DNA from: Zhengitettix transpicula
Lineage: Eukaryota; Arthropoda; Insecta; Orthoptera; Tetrigidae
Direction of reading: 5' to 3'
NCBI GenBank assembly: GCA_037074705.1
Contig: CM073591.1
Location: forward strand, 81,512,532-81,576,531
DNA length: 64,000 nt
Below the pieces are notes generated by a model, which was given only the letters and a program-made list of their open reading frames with translations, did not search any database and had not been told where the DNA came from. A program made the position numbers and the translations under genes. Below, piece after piece: positions 33,901-45,791 of this stretch (the first letter of the stretch is position 1; every line of letters begins with the position of its first letter).

Positions 33901-33984
33901 ACACATAGGGAATATTGTGTTATTGATACAAGTCTTTACTTATTTTAATTCACCAACGATAATAAATAAAATATACTATGTAAT
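30930..33984. other. Long AT-rich stretch, no gene recognised
   Basis: About 3 kb with no domain, RNA gene or shared repeat. Short frames at 32746-32979 and 33043-33267 (minus) have no signature. 33.05-33.3 kb is locally richer in G+C. Confidence 0.5.
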
Positions 33985-34460
33985 AAATAGACGATTATAA
34001 TAGTACAATTCAATGTATTAACATGCAGATTAGTGACGTTATAAAACTAGTAATAATACGAAAATATAATAATAAGAATGGTTATTCAAAATTTCCTGAT
34101 GAAAACGAGCAAATTCTTCTATCAAAAGATAAGTGTTAAGATGATTGTTTCACCCGGTTTTAGATTTTTATATGTAAAACTACGTAGTTATTAAATGTAT
34201 ATTAATTTTTTCGTACTAATTGTTCCTACAGGTTTGGGGTTCAGAAAATAAACAACACACGTATTTGATATTTAACGTATTATGTATAGTATCTATATAA
34301 TTTTCATATCAAGTATCAGCCCAAAGATATTAATAAATGACATAAGACAAAACTACATGATTTGCTAGTTTGGAGAAATTTATCGTTATTATTACTTGTT
34401 TTATAATGTTACTAATCTACATGTTAATATAGTGAATTATACTATTATAATCGTCTATTT
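33985..34460. mobile_element. Repeat H: MITE with arms of about 87 bp
   Basis: The left arm 33985-34072 and right arm 34374-34460 are inverted copies. AAATAGACGATTATAATAGT opens the left arm and its complement closes the right. Similarity continues through ATTAACATG(C/T)AGATTAGT and TTATAAAAC(T/A)AGTAATAATA with about ten differences. The total is 476 bp, with an AT-rich centre of about 300 bp and no coding capacity. No confident target duplication is visible (flanks GTAAT and TTGCC), so the superfamily is unassigned. Confidence 0.8.
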
Positions 34461-35394
34461 TTGCCATAATGGAAATGTAATTGCTAAAAAAAAGAGAAAA
34501 AGGAGGATGTTATCATTAAAAAATTGTATCACGGTTGTTGGTTAACCTCGTCATATTAACGCATCGCTTACGTGTGACAATTTCACTCACTCTCTTTCTT
34601 ATATAAGTCAGCATGTTTTATTCACGATGCGGCTATTGTATTCTCCAAGCAATGCACCGCACATATAGATACATTTACGACCTAACACGACCATTCTTCA
34701 AAATTAACACACTCAGACCTTTACTAAATGTAATACACGAATTTTTATATGAGTAAAACTGAATATGTGAATGTGCTATTTAGTAATGATTGACGTTATC
34801 GTTATTGAATTTAATGTCAGAAACACACTGAAGTTTTACATGGTAAAAATTATGGGGACTATTATGCGACATTTGGTTCCCAAAAGCAATTTCTTTGAAA
34901 TATACTACGATACAAAGATATGCCGCTACGTGCACATCAAAAAGAAATGTTTTTTTTTTCTGTATCTCAAAATTACCTGAAAACTGTTTTCAAAGCTCCA
35001 ACTGTTTTTAAAGATGAAATTCCCGAGGAGTGGCGAACGCAGACACAGAAATTATAATATTTTTTGTGCCAATATGTTGAGAATCAGCGGAGAGGAAAGT
35101 AATTTTAAAACACATTGCCACGAGAAGGTGTATATTACTAGAACGTTTGAGAGCATTCAGTTATCATTTGGTACGGATATAGTAAATGGAGAGTAACAGA
35201 GAATTATTAAGAATATTGGTAGATAGTAACGAGGAAATTTAGCCATGAAGTGATTTATCAATCATTTCTAAGTGAGTTAACAAGCAATGATCAGTCAGTT
35301 AGCAATAGGCAGGTATAGTGACGATAAGTGATAAACGAGATTTTTAACCAAGAATTGAGAGAGTGGCAAGTAGCCTCAAACTTATGCTTTCCTC
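34461..35394. other. AT-rich DNA, no gene recognised
   Basis: No recognisable feature. Small frames at 34771-34980 and 35014-35196 lack signatures. Confidence 0.5.
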
Positions 35395-35894
35395 TTTTTT
35401 TTTGGGTGTAGACAGGCTATGTATAGGGTAATCCACATAGTGGCAACTCCCCTCTTATAGCATAGGAAAGGGATTTGAAAGGGGGATGCGGAAGGGTGGA
35501 GGAAGGTAGCCAAGGGTAACTCTGCCCCCCGAGCTATGGTTTAAGGATCCTACCCGGCATTCGACTAAAAGAAATGGAGGACAAACCCTAGAAAAACCTG
35601 CATCAGGTAGGTTGGGCATTGGGTACTTGTCCCACGCCCTTCCGATGGCGGGAGAAGAGTTTTCTGTGGGGACGCAGCAATCCGTTCTCCGTGCTTCGAC
35701 CAGTTTAGGAGGCAGCTGGCCGACTATTCCAATGGGAATAGCGGACAACTATTACCGTATGCCCAAGGTCTGCGACCCCGGAACATGCACCTCTCAAGAC
35801 AGGCCGAGGTGCCTCGGCATATGGGAACCTTAGTTCAAAAAAACTAGAGAGATGTGAAGGCATCCCCAAGGGTAGCCTCCGCCAGAGCTCTCTG
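35395..35894 (-). mobile_element. Repeat A, copy A9 (variant 5' end)
   Basis: The T-run at 35395-35403 marks the tail. The tail-proximal sequence reads GTGTAGACAGGCTATGTATAGGG, as in A5a. The 5' end has the AGAGAGATGTGAAGGCATCC...CAGAGCTCTCTG variant shared with A7. Frames are open on both strands in the body (35455-35748 minus and 35612-35833 plus). Confidence 0.85.
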
Positions 35895-36621
35895 TATACT
35901 TACCTGCCTGCTACTTACATTTTCAGAAAGAATAGAGACTACTTGACTCCGGAACCAAAGAAAATATAAGGAATCAACAGAAAGCCATTAAAAAAATTCT
36001 TCAATCTAGCTAAATAAATGTAAGCATTATAAATTTTTAAAAGAATATATTTCATGAAAATGATGCAGTAGAAAATTAATTAAAATTTAAAATTTAATTT
36101 TATGATTACTTCTTATTTTTTTGGGCATTTAATTAAAAAATTCAACATCCACTACTCTGCTTAAATATTATTAATAAAATCGGCTGCCAGATTGATATTA
36201 AATTAGAAAAATCTTAATTTAAAAACACTTTATTAAAAATTACAAGGTAAAACGTTCGAAATAAAATATCGTAATGAATTATACATATTTTACAGACTTT
36301 AATGCTTGAAGGGCTGCTACGATTGACATTTCTGTACTCCTTTGTGAACTCTCATTAAAAATGTGACGTGAAATATTCTTTTTATTAGTCTCATTTAATG
36401 TCTTAAAGTTTTTATTATTTTCAACAGATATCAGAATATCTTTATCAACGTGCTGTGGTGTAGCATATCGTCACAGAATCACGGTATGGGAATAGACGCT
36501 TGTGCTTGTCATGGTCGTGAAAACTTGCGTTAAGCCTGAAGGAGAATCGCTACGGTGACCACGTGCCACTTCTAATAGAAGGTGACAGTCTGGCAGGCAT
36601 CCTCGTAGGTCAAAGCCCTCT
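35895..36621. other. AT-rich DNA, no gene recognised
   Basis: AT-rich until about 36.45 kb. The last 150 bp before the (TA)n tract are more complex but unrecognised. Confidence 0.5.
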
Positions 36622-36647
36622 CATATATATATATATATAATATATAT
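36622..36647. repeat. (TA)n microsatellite, left flank of F4
   Basis: Alternating AT with one AA interruption, directly followed by the TGTAAT end of F4. The tract resumes after ATTACA at 37637. Confidence 0.9.
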
Positions 36648-37636
36648 TGTAATGCCAATTAATTAAGGCATTAATTGAGAAATTAAAAAATTAATTGTTA
36701 GAGAAACATTCTTGACGGCGGTACAACAGAGCAACAATGTAGGAGAGTATTGTTTTCTTTGTCGCAAGAAGCACTGCGATCTCAAAATTGCGAGACGGTA
36801 ATTCGGTTGGCTGGAAGGTTTGGTCAAGTACAGGTCGCATTAAAATATTGAGGAGAGAGTACACATTATGTTTTGGTAGAGTTCAGTCTGCATTTTGGCT
36901 CCTCAGCGATCGGGTGGTCGTAAAAGAACTTTTGGAAATAGGATACTAACCACGTACCGAGAGACGAGGACTAAAGCGGAAGGCGAGAGCGAGAATCGAA
37001 GGCAGAACTACGAAACCTGCTAAACACCAACAGATTTGTGGACGCAGCCGGCAGTGGAGATTGGCAGAGGTCAACCGAGGAGGAGACGCAAAGGAGGTTC
37101 CTGGTTCCTGAATTTGTTCCAAAAATATTAAATTTAGAATCTGTGAATTAGTAGAAGCTGTGAAAAAACCCGTCATAGTGCTTCGTAAGTCAAAAGTATC
37201 CTGGAATGCTGCCGTGAGTACCAATATAAAATAAATAATTATGTACACCGGATTAAAAGACAGTCGTCAGATTTCGTTCTCTTCCTTTGATAAAATTTGT
37301 TAAGTAGAATCCATCTTTTAGTATAATTTCGTCGACAAGTAAATTTTCGTCTTTGTTAATTGACGAGTAAATCTTTTTATTGAAATTTGTGTTGATAAGA
37401 GTTCTAAATAAATGATTAGCCATTATCAAATCCAGTAATGACCCTGAGATAAATTCTTTTTGTAATTATTTGTGAAATTGTTCCAAGTATTGGAACAATA
37501 AATTCTTTTGTTTGTTAAATATTAATTTTTTATTTATTAAACGCCTTTCGTTTGTATATTACATAATGGTTCCACAACGTGGGACACGAATACATCCAAA
37601 TTCATTAAATTAAATGCTTTTCGTTTGAATATTACA
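36648..37636 (+). mobile_element. Repeat F, copy F4
   Basis: A 989-bp element starting TGTAATGCCAATTAA and ending TTTGAATATTACA. It is flanked by (TA)n on both sides (36622-36647 and 37637-37656). Boxes: GTCAGATTTCGTT (37266-37278) and ATCAAATCCAGTAATGACCCTGAGAT (37424-37450). Near the end an ATTACATAATGG motif leads into TTCCACAACGTGGGAC. The 3' terminal unit is duplicated: CCTTTCGTTTGTATATTACA at about 37543 and CTTTTCGTTTGAATATTACA at the end. No coding capacity is seen; the minus frame 36946-37248 has no domain. Confidence 0.75.
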
Positions 37637-37656
37637 ATATATATATATATATATAT

Positions 37657-39483
37657 TTCTTAGTAGTAAACTTGAGTCATGTACATTTATTGTTTCTACG
37701 TCTTGTTAGGTCCATGATTTAGTATAGTGATGAGAAAAAGTATTTTCAGAATATTAAATCTCCTCCTACATGTAAAGCCCAAAAAAAGTTAATTATTTAA
37801 ATTTACTCTAACTGACTTGAAACATAAAATTATAGTCTAATTCATTTTAAGTGAAGATGTGGTCCAATTATGAATTATTTTCTTGGATGTATTTCTCGCG
37901 ACATTTTACCACTTACACAAGATGTGTTATTTTTTTTTAATATTCTTCCGTAAGTGAATGCCAGAATATTATCAAAAAAATACTAATATATTATGGTCAG
38001 TATTCGTCGTCTTCAAAGTGTACCCGGGTCGAACAAAAGATTCCATATCGTTTGTCCCGTAAACAGTAGCTCGTCTCAGGTCAAAATCCCTTCATGCTGC
38101 CCCAGAAAGTTAGTTTCTCCTCGTCCCGCGACGCGTTATGAAGTCTTTCGTGTAAAAGGATAAAAGCAACTCTGCTTAAGAGTTAACAATAGATATATTA
38201 ACACAACTTATGTGTTCTGATAATTAACCGGCAACTCCTGCATGATCGAATCACATCGTTCATCGTATACAACACTATGTTTTCAGTATGAAGTACAAAA
38301 TAAATCTAAGTTTTTATAAAGTAATATTCATATAAACCAGAAAACATGACAAAATTATGTTTCGGCATACCAGTAACTTATTACTATGATACATTTTGGT
38401 TATAATTGAACGTAACCGTTCAAAACAAATAAAGATTATATGAAGTCGAACAATACGAAAATATTTTTGATTCACACTTTAAACCTAAACTTTTTAACTC
38501 GTCTGTAGAAAAAATATTTATTTTGTTCTGTTACTCCCGTTCCAAAAATTAAATGTAGATATATTGAAATGTTAATTAAAATATAAATTATAATTTGTCA
38601 TTGAAATAAATGTGAATGGTCAAAGTTTTGACGCAATGCATTTTTAAAAGAATTCATATCATTACATTTATTTACAAAATATTTAGCATATATTCTCAGT
38701 GTATTCCGGTAATATTTTATGAGCAGTATAATTTTTTTCGTACTAAGAAAGAGTTCAATAGCCGCAAGGATTATTGCAGACCTTTGTACAAAGGTAACTA
38801 TTGTCTATCAGTCAGAAATATTGCTGATTTAATATTACTGCGCACAGTTGGTGAGCAGCAAGAGGTGCTAAGCGAAAACAATGTAATATTGTAACTGTTC
38901 GTGAAGTCTTAAATGAACTCCTCGGTGCCTTCCTGAATAATTGATTACAACCGCAATCCGGGAAAGTGATATTACCTCCTCAAGGGTTCGTTGTTCTCTG
39001 TGATTAAACTTTTGCGTGTGTCTGCCTGGAGTTCTAATTAAGTAATTCGATAGTCTTCGGTTATCCCTTCAGACCGGTTAATTTCTGTTAGCTTTGCACG
39101 CACCGCATCCTCTCTATTTAACTCGTTCAACGACCTTTTTGCTGCAAGCAGACAATTTGTTCCTTGTTCCACAATCAAAACTTTATTTGAGTATAACAAT
39201 TCATACCTCTATGTATATTATGATATTATTTCTATAAACGACCATAAAATAATTTTTATGTCTACCTTAATATGTTCGTACAGGTACGACATGTATAGAA
39301 AGTTCTCTAACGTTATAGTTAGATGCAGATTGTCGGTTATATCGATCACGATTCATAAAATAGCTTAATATTACCGTAATAACGTGTTAATACATCAGCC
39401 ATTATTCTCGATATTAACATTCCGTCTATATGTATTAATTAGTTGTCCAACTCCACTCATCGGAAGAACAAGAACCGAGAGAC
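37657..39483. other. AT-rich DNA, no gene recognised
   Basis: No domain, RNA gene or shared repeat. The frame at 38616-38894 (92 codons) is unrecognised. Confidence 0.5.
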
Positions 39484-39534
39484 CGGCCTTTCATATCTCT
39501 TCCTATGCTATTATAGGCTAGTGGTCAAAACGTG
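39484..39534 (+). mobile_element. Repeat A fragment A13
   Basis: About 50 bp matching the 3' part of repeat A: CTTTCATATCTCTTCCTATGC, TATTATAGG, then GTGGTCAAAACGTG. The tail is lost. Confidence 0.6.
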
Positions 39535-39559
39535 AATTCAAACTCAAGTATCCAGAATT

Positions 39560-39830
39560 TTATTAATGTGTGTACGTTCCCGTATAATTCTGAAGCGCAT
39601 GGAGCAATTTCAATCCTACTTGGTAGAGATGACTTGTAATCTGAAGAAAAAAACAGTGTGGGTGTAAATTTAACCCTAGTACTGATCGTGGTGACATTAA
39701 AAAATAAACAGCCCATATAAGTGCCGAATTAATAGTTTCAAGAATGCTGAGACTCAAAAGTTGCATAGTCACAGTTCAATCCCTATCAGAGTAAGGGGGC
39801 GAAAGGGGGTTAATAATAGTGACACTTTCG
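39560..39830 (+). repeat. Repeat B, copy B2
   Basis: Same family as 2690-2905: ATTCTGAAGCGCATGGAGCA near 39588 and AAGTGCCGAATTAATAGTTTC near 39720. It contains GTGTGGGTGTAAATTTAACCC, typical of this class of G-rich, non-coding insect repeat. It lies about 25 bp downstream of a repeat A fragment. Confidence 0.55.
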
Positions 39831-40990
39831 ATGTCGGTTAAGTCCAACTTTATCCAACAACAGCGTAGTAAAAATTATCACGATTAGTTTAGAACCTTTA
39901 GTTTTCTGGGTCTCAACGTTCATAGTTCTAAAGAAGCTTCTAGAAAGCTGTGAGTAAATAAAATTCTAAATATAGTAATTGAAGTGATTATCAGGCAATG
40001 GCGAATGTGAAACAAATTTTACCCCATCACGGACACCACTATATCCAACCTTTTAACTTTTATTGCTATTTCCAGAGTGAGCCTTGCATTATCATTACAA
40101 AAAGCAAGTTACATGGACGGTCTTTTGAGTTCTGTTGTGTAGATCTAAGATCTCCGTGTATATTCACATGTTTGCACAAGACTGATTTATTGTTGCTCCT
40201 GAAATCGAAAAAAAATCGTTAATAATGAAATTTGAGTTCATTTTTTGACTAATATAATCAATCAGTCAGCTTATATTAAAAACAGAAATTATCTTAACTT
40301 ATTTACATGGTTACCAAAAAAAGAATATTAGTATAGTAAAATAGCAATCCATTTGTGTGTATATCATTATAATTTTCACATATTTGATTGTAAATATGTA
40401 ATGAATGAGTACCCATGCAACACTGGCCAGCCAGCTAGTTATAAATAAAATAAAATTTCTAAAATAGTAAATTTTATTTCAACCAATAATGTTATAACTT
40501 ATTTAATAACTAACTTTCACATAGTTTTTACAGTTTGATTTAAAATTTAAATATTTTATTTTTGTGTTACATTATCCGAAAAGAAATTAAATTACGTGAA
40601 TTCAGAAGGAGATAATTTAGAGACTAAATTATATACTACATATATTCTCCCTATTCTTATTTCCTCCATCGACTACATCACATAATATTAATCATCCCTC
40701 TACATCTGTTGGCTCAACATCTTCGACTACAAAAGCGACTACGGAGCGACGGAATATAATTTATGAATTAGATTATTCGCGCAGAATATCCCAGTATAAT
40801 CGGGATGTACTCCTATGTAAGAATATTCTCATATGTTAAAATAATAACATAGAACAAACGATTATATTAAAGAAGCACGAAGGGAATTTTATGAGGGAAT
40901 TTCTTGTATTTTTCTATTTGTTTGATTTAAACGTTAAAGGGGGCCAAATTATTAGGGTCATACAATTTGGGAATCGTCTATCTGTATGTT
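39831..40990. other. AT-rich DNA, no gene recognised
   Basis: Nothing identifiable. The frame at 39998-40222 has no signature. Confidence 0.5.
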
Positions 40991-40994
40991 TTAA

Positions 40995-41190
40995 AAAAAA
41001 TTGTAAATTTTTATTTTACGTCTGTTTTTGAATTAATGAATCAGTTAATGATCTTTTACAACATTATAATTGTTTGTAGTACTAGATAGTTATAATAATT
41101 TGGATAATGCCTAAAGAAGATCCGAACACGAATCGAAACGTCATAACGCTATAAATAAAAAATAAAATATCTATAAAAGTCATTAACTGT
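40995..41190 (+). mobile_element. Penelope-like element D, copy D2 (terminal fragment)
   Basis: It shares TTTTTATTTTACGTCTGTTT and GAATTAAT with the leader of copy D1 near 7755. CAGTTAATGATCTTTTACA on the left is mirrored by TATAAAAGTCATTAACTG on the right, so this copy also has short opposed arms. Between them is a CTAAAGA...CGAAACGTC segment. Confidence 0.6.
41111..41139 (+). ncRNA. Hammerhead-like core in D2 (decayed candidate)
   Basis: It reads CTAAAGAA, then GATCC-GAACAC-GAATC (imperfect stem), then GAAAC followed by GTC. The core G is replaced by A (CTAAAGA instead of CTGAAGA), which should abolish catalysis. Confidence 0.3.
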
Positions 41191-43138
41191 TTCTTTTTAT
41201 TTGTATTGCTGGAGCATATCAGCTCGAAGTCATGGCTGAAAAATATTACCTATTCGGCTGAAAAAAAAATCGACTGAATCATTATTATAACAAATATTTC
41301 GTTTCTTATTAAAATATTAGAGTATAAACCTGGTATATTTCTGGATGAAAAGTATTAAATGCATCTATAAAATCTGAAATCAACAGACTGGGAAGACTTT
41401 AAGTTCTATAAGATTCATCTAGTTTTCCAATAATAACTGATTATATCTGTGAACAACTGACACTGTGCTGTATTCAAAACAGAAATTATGATAGAGTGAA
41501 GCAAATATCCAGCCTAGCTATACTGTCAACTATTAATGTAAATCAACTATGAAATGTTGTAGTACTGTTAATTGAATGGAAAACGAAATAAATATGCTGT
41601 GTTGATCATTTTATTTAATTAGTTACTTCGAACTACACGTATCCCTTAACCCCACCAATGTAGACAAATATGACGCCATTTTTATTTCGAGGACAAAGCT
41701 TTTGTAGGTCGTCCAGTTTACTGCTGACATACATAACATACTTTATTAAGTATACAACTGTTTTTATATTTTATAAATAGTTTCTGCGCAATCTGACTAC
41801 ACCTCGTTTTATTCTGAAATTCCAGCCAGGTATCGCACAGTTATTTTGTATTCATCCAGACAAGCGTCTGGTATGCCACTAATCCAGTTCTACCTCGTTA
41901 GTTTTCATGAGCTTAAGCTTTAAAATGAGTTAGCTTCGGTGTTTAACACAGTGACGAAGGCGGGAGCTGCAATTTATTGCCACCGAGTAAATAAACGTAG
42001 TTTATCTGGCGTGATGTGAGTCTTCAACGTGAAAAATGATCCACCTGTCTTCACTTGCACGCGAATAACGCCATTATCATTAATTGAATCCTCCGTGCGT
42101 GTTCGGTAGGTAAACATACACAAGGACGTTCCAGTTACACGTGTGAAGAATGTGTCTACTCATATTTTATTGTTTGGGCTTTATTTTTATTACGTAAATG
42201 ATATTGACCAAATAAGTCAGAAAATAAAGATTAAATAATCAGGAATGAGCAATTACGAACTCTCATATAAAATTATACAGAACAAAATACGATTCCTCCT
42301 GTTATAAGAATCTCTTCAGGAATTAATTTTCAATTTAATTTATCCTTATTATCTCCGATTAATTTACCGATATAATTGTAAATTATATTCAACCAAAACA
42401 TAAAGGAATTCACTGAGAGAGCTTAGGTTACGTAATTTCGTCTGAAAATATAATTATCCGAATAAAAATATGATCTTTTACATTAAAAATTGATTATGAG
42501 ATCTGAATTTGGGTCATCGTAGTCTACAAGTTTGCGTAATATGTCAAATTAAAGCTTCTAGAGTTCAAGCTATACGTAAATAAAATTGAAAATACATTGC
42601 AATAGAATTTAAGGTGATTTCTCCTAAAACTTTAACATGGTTCACTGAGGATGTTAATTAAAACAAATTGAATTCAAAATTAGAAGTCTCCTGGCGGTCC
42701 ACGTGGTGGGGGACACTGATGCAATGAACGACAGCTCACTGAAAACAGTAGCACAATACCGCGGTAACTAAGTGTCATCCGTCTTCTAATTTAAAACAGA
42801 CTACACTTAGTTCATGTTTCTAAAATTTATTAACTGTATAACTCACGTGGTCCGCTGGAGTGATAAAGCCGCACCACATGAGGAAATGTTCTGTTATTTG
42901 AGGAGCCGTTCAGGCGAGAAGAAAAGGTTGACAAAATATTTACAATGGTCGAGGACTGATGCCGATCGAAGAAATGCTAATATTTATGTAAGCGGTGGAT
43001 TTCAAGTAATAATTTACTGGACACGTGATACTTTGAGAAATTAGTGTTATTTGGATTAGAAGCATGCTGAAAATAGCCAGAACGAGGTTTGAATAAGTGC
43101 ACGGTTGTTTATCTCAGTATCTGGAGGACATAAGAATA
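41191..43138. other. No gene recognised
   Basis: AT-rich with a more complex stretch at about 41.8-42.15 kb. The frame at 42814-43044 lacks a domain. Nothing is shared with other repeats here. Confidence 0.5.
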
Positions 43139-43140
43139 TA

Positions 43141-43166
43141 CCACTGTGATCAAAAAGTAAGGTGAA
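43141..43166 (+). repeat. mariner left terminal inverted repeat
   Basis: 26 bp starting CCACTGTGATC. It pairs with 44401-44426 with one mismatch (T here, A in the complement of the right end). Confidence 0.95.
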
Positions 43167-43334
43167 ATTGGCATTTAAAACTCCCGGGTATTAGGAAGGC
43201 AGGTAAATGTTTTTTCCTAAGTTTGTAGGACTGTCTATAATATTTTCCAACCGTCTGTTTGTTAAAAGGTTTAATTATGTCCGAGTTACACGTGTTTTTG
43301 TAAACAACCAAACGTGAATTTTTCGATTTTTGCA

Positions 43335-44373
43335 ATGGGTGATTTTGTTGAGCAAAGAACTTGCATCAAATTGTTGCCAAACGAATATTCTCGTGCGAAC
43401 ACATTGAAAATGTTGCGGAAGGCCTTTGGTGATCAAACTATGGCACAAAAAAACGTTTATAAGTGGACCAACGAGTTCAAAGAGGGCCGAGAACGCGTTG
43501 AAGACGAACGGCGGTCTGGACGACGATCAACGTTTACCGACGAAGGCCACGTCCAAAAAATCAAAGATTTGCTGCTTGAAAATCGTTGATGGACAATTAG
43601 AGATCTCGCTGATAGTGTTGGAATGTCATTTGGCTCAGCCCAAACCATTTTGAAGAATGTTTTGTGTCTCAAACGCGTCAAGTCTCGATTGATGCCAAAA
43701 TCGCTCAATTTTTTGGGAAAAAAAGCGTCGCGTTGATGTTTGTGAAACTTTGCTGTCTGACTATCAGGACCACTTGAAATGCATCATTACTGGAGACGAG
43801 ACTTGGATTTACGCATACGACCCTAAAACCACCGACCAATCCAGCGAATATCGTGCCAAAGGTGAAGCAAGATCGAAAATCATGGTCATGTTGACAGTTT
43901 TCTTTGATTATCGTGGTGTGGTGCACTATGAATTCCTTCCTCCGGGACAAACTGTCAACAAAGAATATTATTTGAGCGATATGCGACGTTTGCGTGAAGC
44001 TATTCGTCTGAAACGGCCGGAATTATGGGCGAACAACTCTTGGTTCCTTCATCACGATAATGCACCATGTCAAACTGCATTGGTTCTTCGCGACTTTTTT
44101 GCCAAAAACTCGACTCATATCGTTCCGCAACCACTGTATTCGTCTGATTTGGCTCCGTGCGACTTCTGGCTATTCAGCAAACTCAAAAGGCTAATGCGGG
44201 GACGACGTTTTGACTCGATTGAGGAGATAAAAACCGAATCGAAGTAGGTCTTGAAGGCTATACCGGAAAAAGGCTATTCCGACTGTTTCGAGAACTGGAA
44301 AAAGCGTCGAAAAAAGTGCGTTTTATCGGACGGGGATTACTTTGAAGGGGATGAAATTGATTTGGAAGAATAA
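43335..44373 (+). pseudogene. mariner transposase pseudogene
   Basis: Encodes a cut-and-paste DDD transposase. From ATG 43335 (MGDFVEQRTCIKLL) a helix-turn-helix DNA-binding half is followed by the catalytic half with ITGDETW, FLHHDNAPCQT and YSSDLAPCDFWLF. The second and third catalytic aspartates are separated by 34 residues, the mariner D,D34D signature. The full span fits about 345 codons, the usual length. Three lesions break it: TGA at 43587-43589, where CGA (Arg) is expected and a CpG C-to-T change would explain it; one extra base in TTTTTTGGGAAAAAAA near 43709-43722; and TAG at 44245-44247. All three catalytic aspartates survive. The start was chosen as the first Met that gives the family-like N terminus; an upstream in-frame ATG at 43314 is less likely. 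Subfamily not assigned. Confidence 0.92.
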
Positions 44374-44400
44374 ATAAAGAATTGATATTTTATAAACAAA

Positions 44401-44426
44401 TTCACCTTACTTTTTGTTCACAGTGG
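44401..44426 (-). repeat. mariner right terminal inverted repeat
   Basis: 26 bp ending TTCACAGTGG, followed by TA. It overlaps no coding sequence; the transposase stop is 28 bp upstream. Confidence 0.95.
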
Positions 44427-44428
44427 TA

Positions 44429-45331
44429 CGTCATAGAGAGCACGGAGTATAGGTCGGTGTTTTTTACATAAATAACGGAAAGGAGAGTATTACAATAAGC
44501 ACACACTGACGCGAATTCCCAGGAATCATCTCGCCACTATCACAAAGAGGGTTACCGTGAGTGAAGCATTATACTATGGTATTCATACTATACTATAGTG
44601 AATTTTTTCACTGTATATTTAATTTATAGTTTAGTAATTTAATTACTTCATAAGAGTGTCGATTCAGTAACCCATATAAGTACCCTGACATATTTTTTTC
44701 TTAATGTTATATTTATGATTATTAGTAGTATTGAAAATAAATATCTAATTGTTTAGGACCATATTTTGTTTCTTATTTCAACTAGAATTCAATCTGCACT
44801 AAATAGAATATCATTATAATTGCACCATATACGAACAAATGGTGTTCAATTCTAAAATTGGTCTTATTTATTCACACATCGAAAGAATGACAGATTTAGT
44901 AAATACTCTCCTTTATTTATTATGTTTTGTTGATTTTGTTTTCATCAATGTTTCAAAAACTATTCCTCTAGCAGTACTGTGAAAAAATATGGTGTAACAA
45001 AGATCTACACGAAATACTTTAAGTTAAAGTGTAAAACTTGTTGTGATCACAGATTTCTGCGAGTTGTCTTAAAGAAATAAAGTTATATGTAATACTAAAC
45101 TCTTTCAAGTACAAATAAACAGATGTTATCAAGGAAATATTAAATAATTTTTTTTTATTAGAACGAATAGAAGTAAACGCTACAAAGCATAACTGTTGAA
45201 GGAAGAAAAGAAGAATATCACATTCAAAATTATTTTCTTTTAATAGAGAAGAACAATGAAAGGAATAGCAGGAGAAAATAATATGATAAAAATCAGAGAA
45301 CACACTAAGAAACCAATAAGACTACAATAAG
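44429..45331. other. AT-rich DNA, no gene recognised
   Basis: Between the mariner and the Penelope-like remnant. No reverse transcriptase motif could be read upstream of the GIY-YIG piece. The minus frame 45019-45303 lacks a signature. Confidence 0.5.
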
Positions 45332-45630
45332 AACAGAGATATGTTATGGCAATTTGATGAAAGTTATATTGGTCAGACGAAACGAAAACTTCAAACTAGA
45401 ATTAAAAAACATTTTGATATTCTAAACCAACCATTAGATAAACAATCTGTTTTCACCAAACATCTATTTTTAAATAATCAAAAAATTATTGGATTAATCT
45501 AAAAATCGAAGATGAAGAAAACAATTCTTATCCACGTTTGAATAGCGAAATGCAAGATATTCAATTAATATACGTAAAGTCAGATATGCAAACTTTAAAT
45601 TCTATTTATGATGCGGTGTTAGGATTTTAA
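45332..45630 (+). pseudogene. Penelope-like element D3: GIY-YIG endonuclease remnant
   Basis: The frame contains DESYIGQTKRKLQTRIKKHF followed by QPLDKQSVFTKHL, then a stop. After a frameshift near 45490 it continues as NYWINLKIEDEE, then SEMQDIQLIYVKSDMQTLNS, and ends at TAA 45628-45630. YIGQTKR...TRIKxH and the later ExxxIxxxxxxLN are the C-terminal half of the GIY-YIG endonuclease of Penelope-like retroelements. The GVYK half and the reverse transcriptase are missing upstream. It differs substantially from the copy at 16.2 kb, so at least two Penelope lineages occur here. Confidence 0.75.
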
Positions 45631-45791
45631 ATAATATAGTTTTGCTATTTTTTTTTACTGTTTAATTCTTATGGTTAAAAAATTCAATTACAAGAATATA
45701 AGCTTTGTGAAGTGTACGATTGACATTTTTCTCTCTCATTTCGGCCATGGAAGATGATGAAAGCGATATAATTTTTTTTGGTGAAGTCCAC

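Larger units (their letters stand above)
43141..44426 (+). mobile_element. mariner element (complete ends, dead transposase)
   Basis: A 1,286-bp element. Terminal inverted repeats of 26 bp at 43141-43166 and 44401-44426 start CCACTGTGA and differ at one position (the tenth). The flanking dinucleotide is TA on both sides (43139-43140 and 44427-44428), the expected target duplication. The size and single transposase frame are standard for mariner. The near-identical ends and short list of lesions suggest a moderately recent insertion. Confidence 0.95.
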
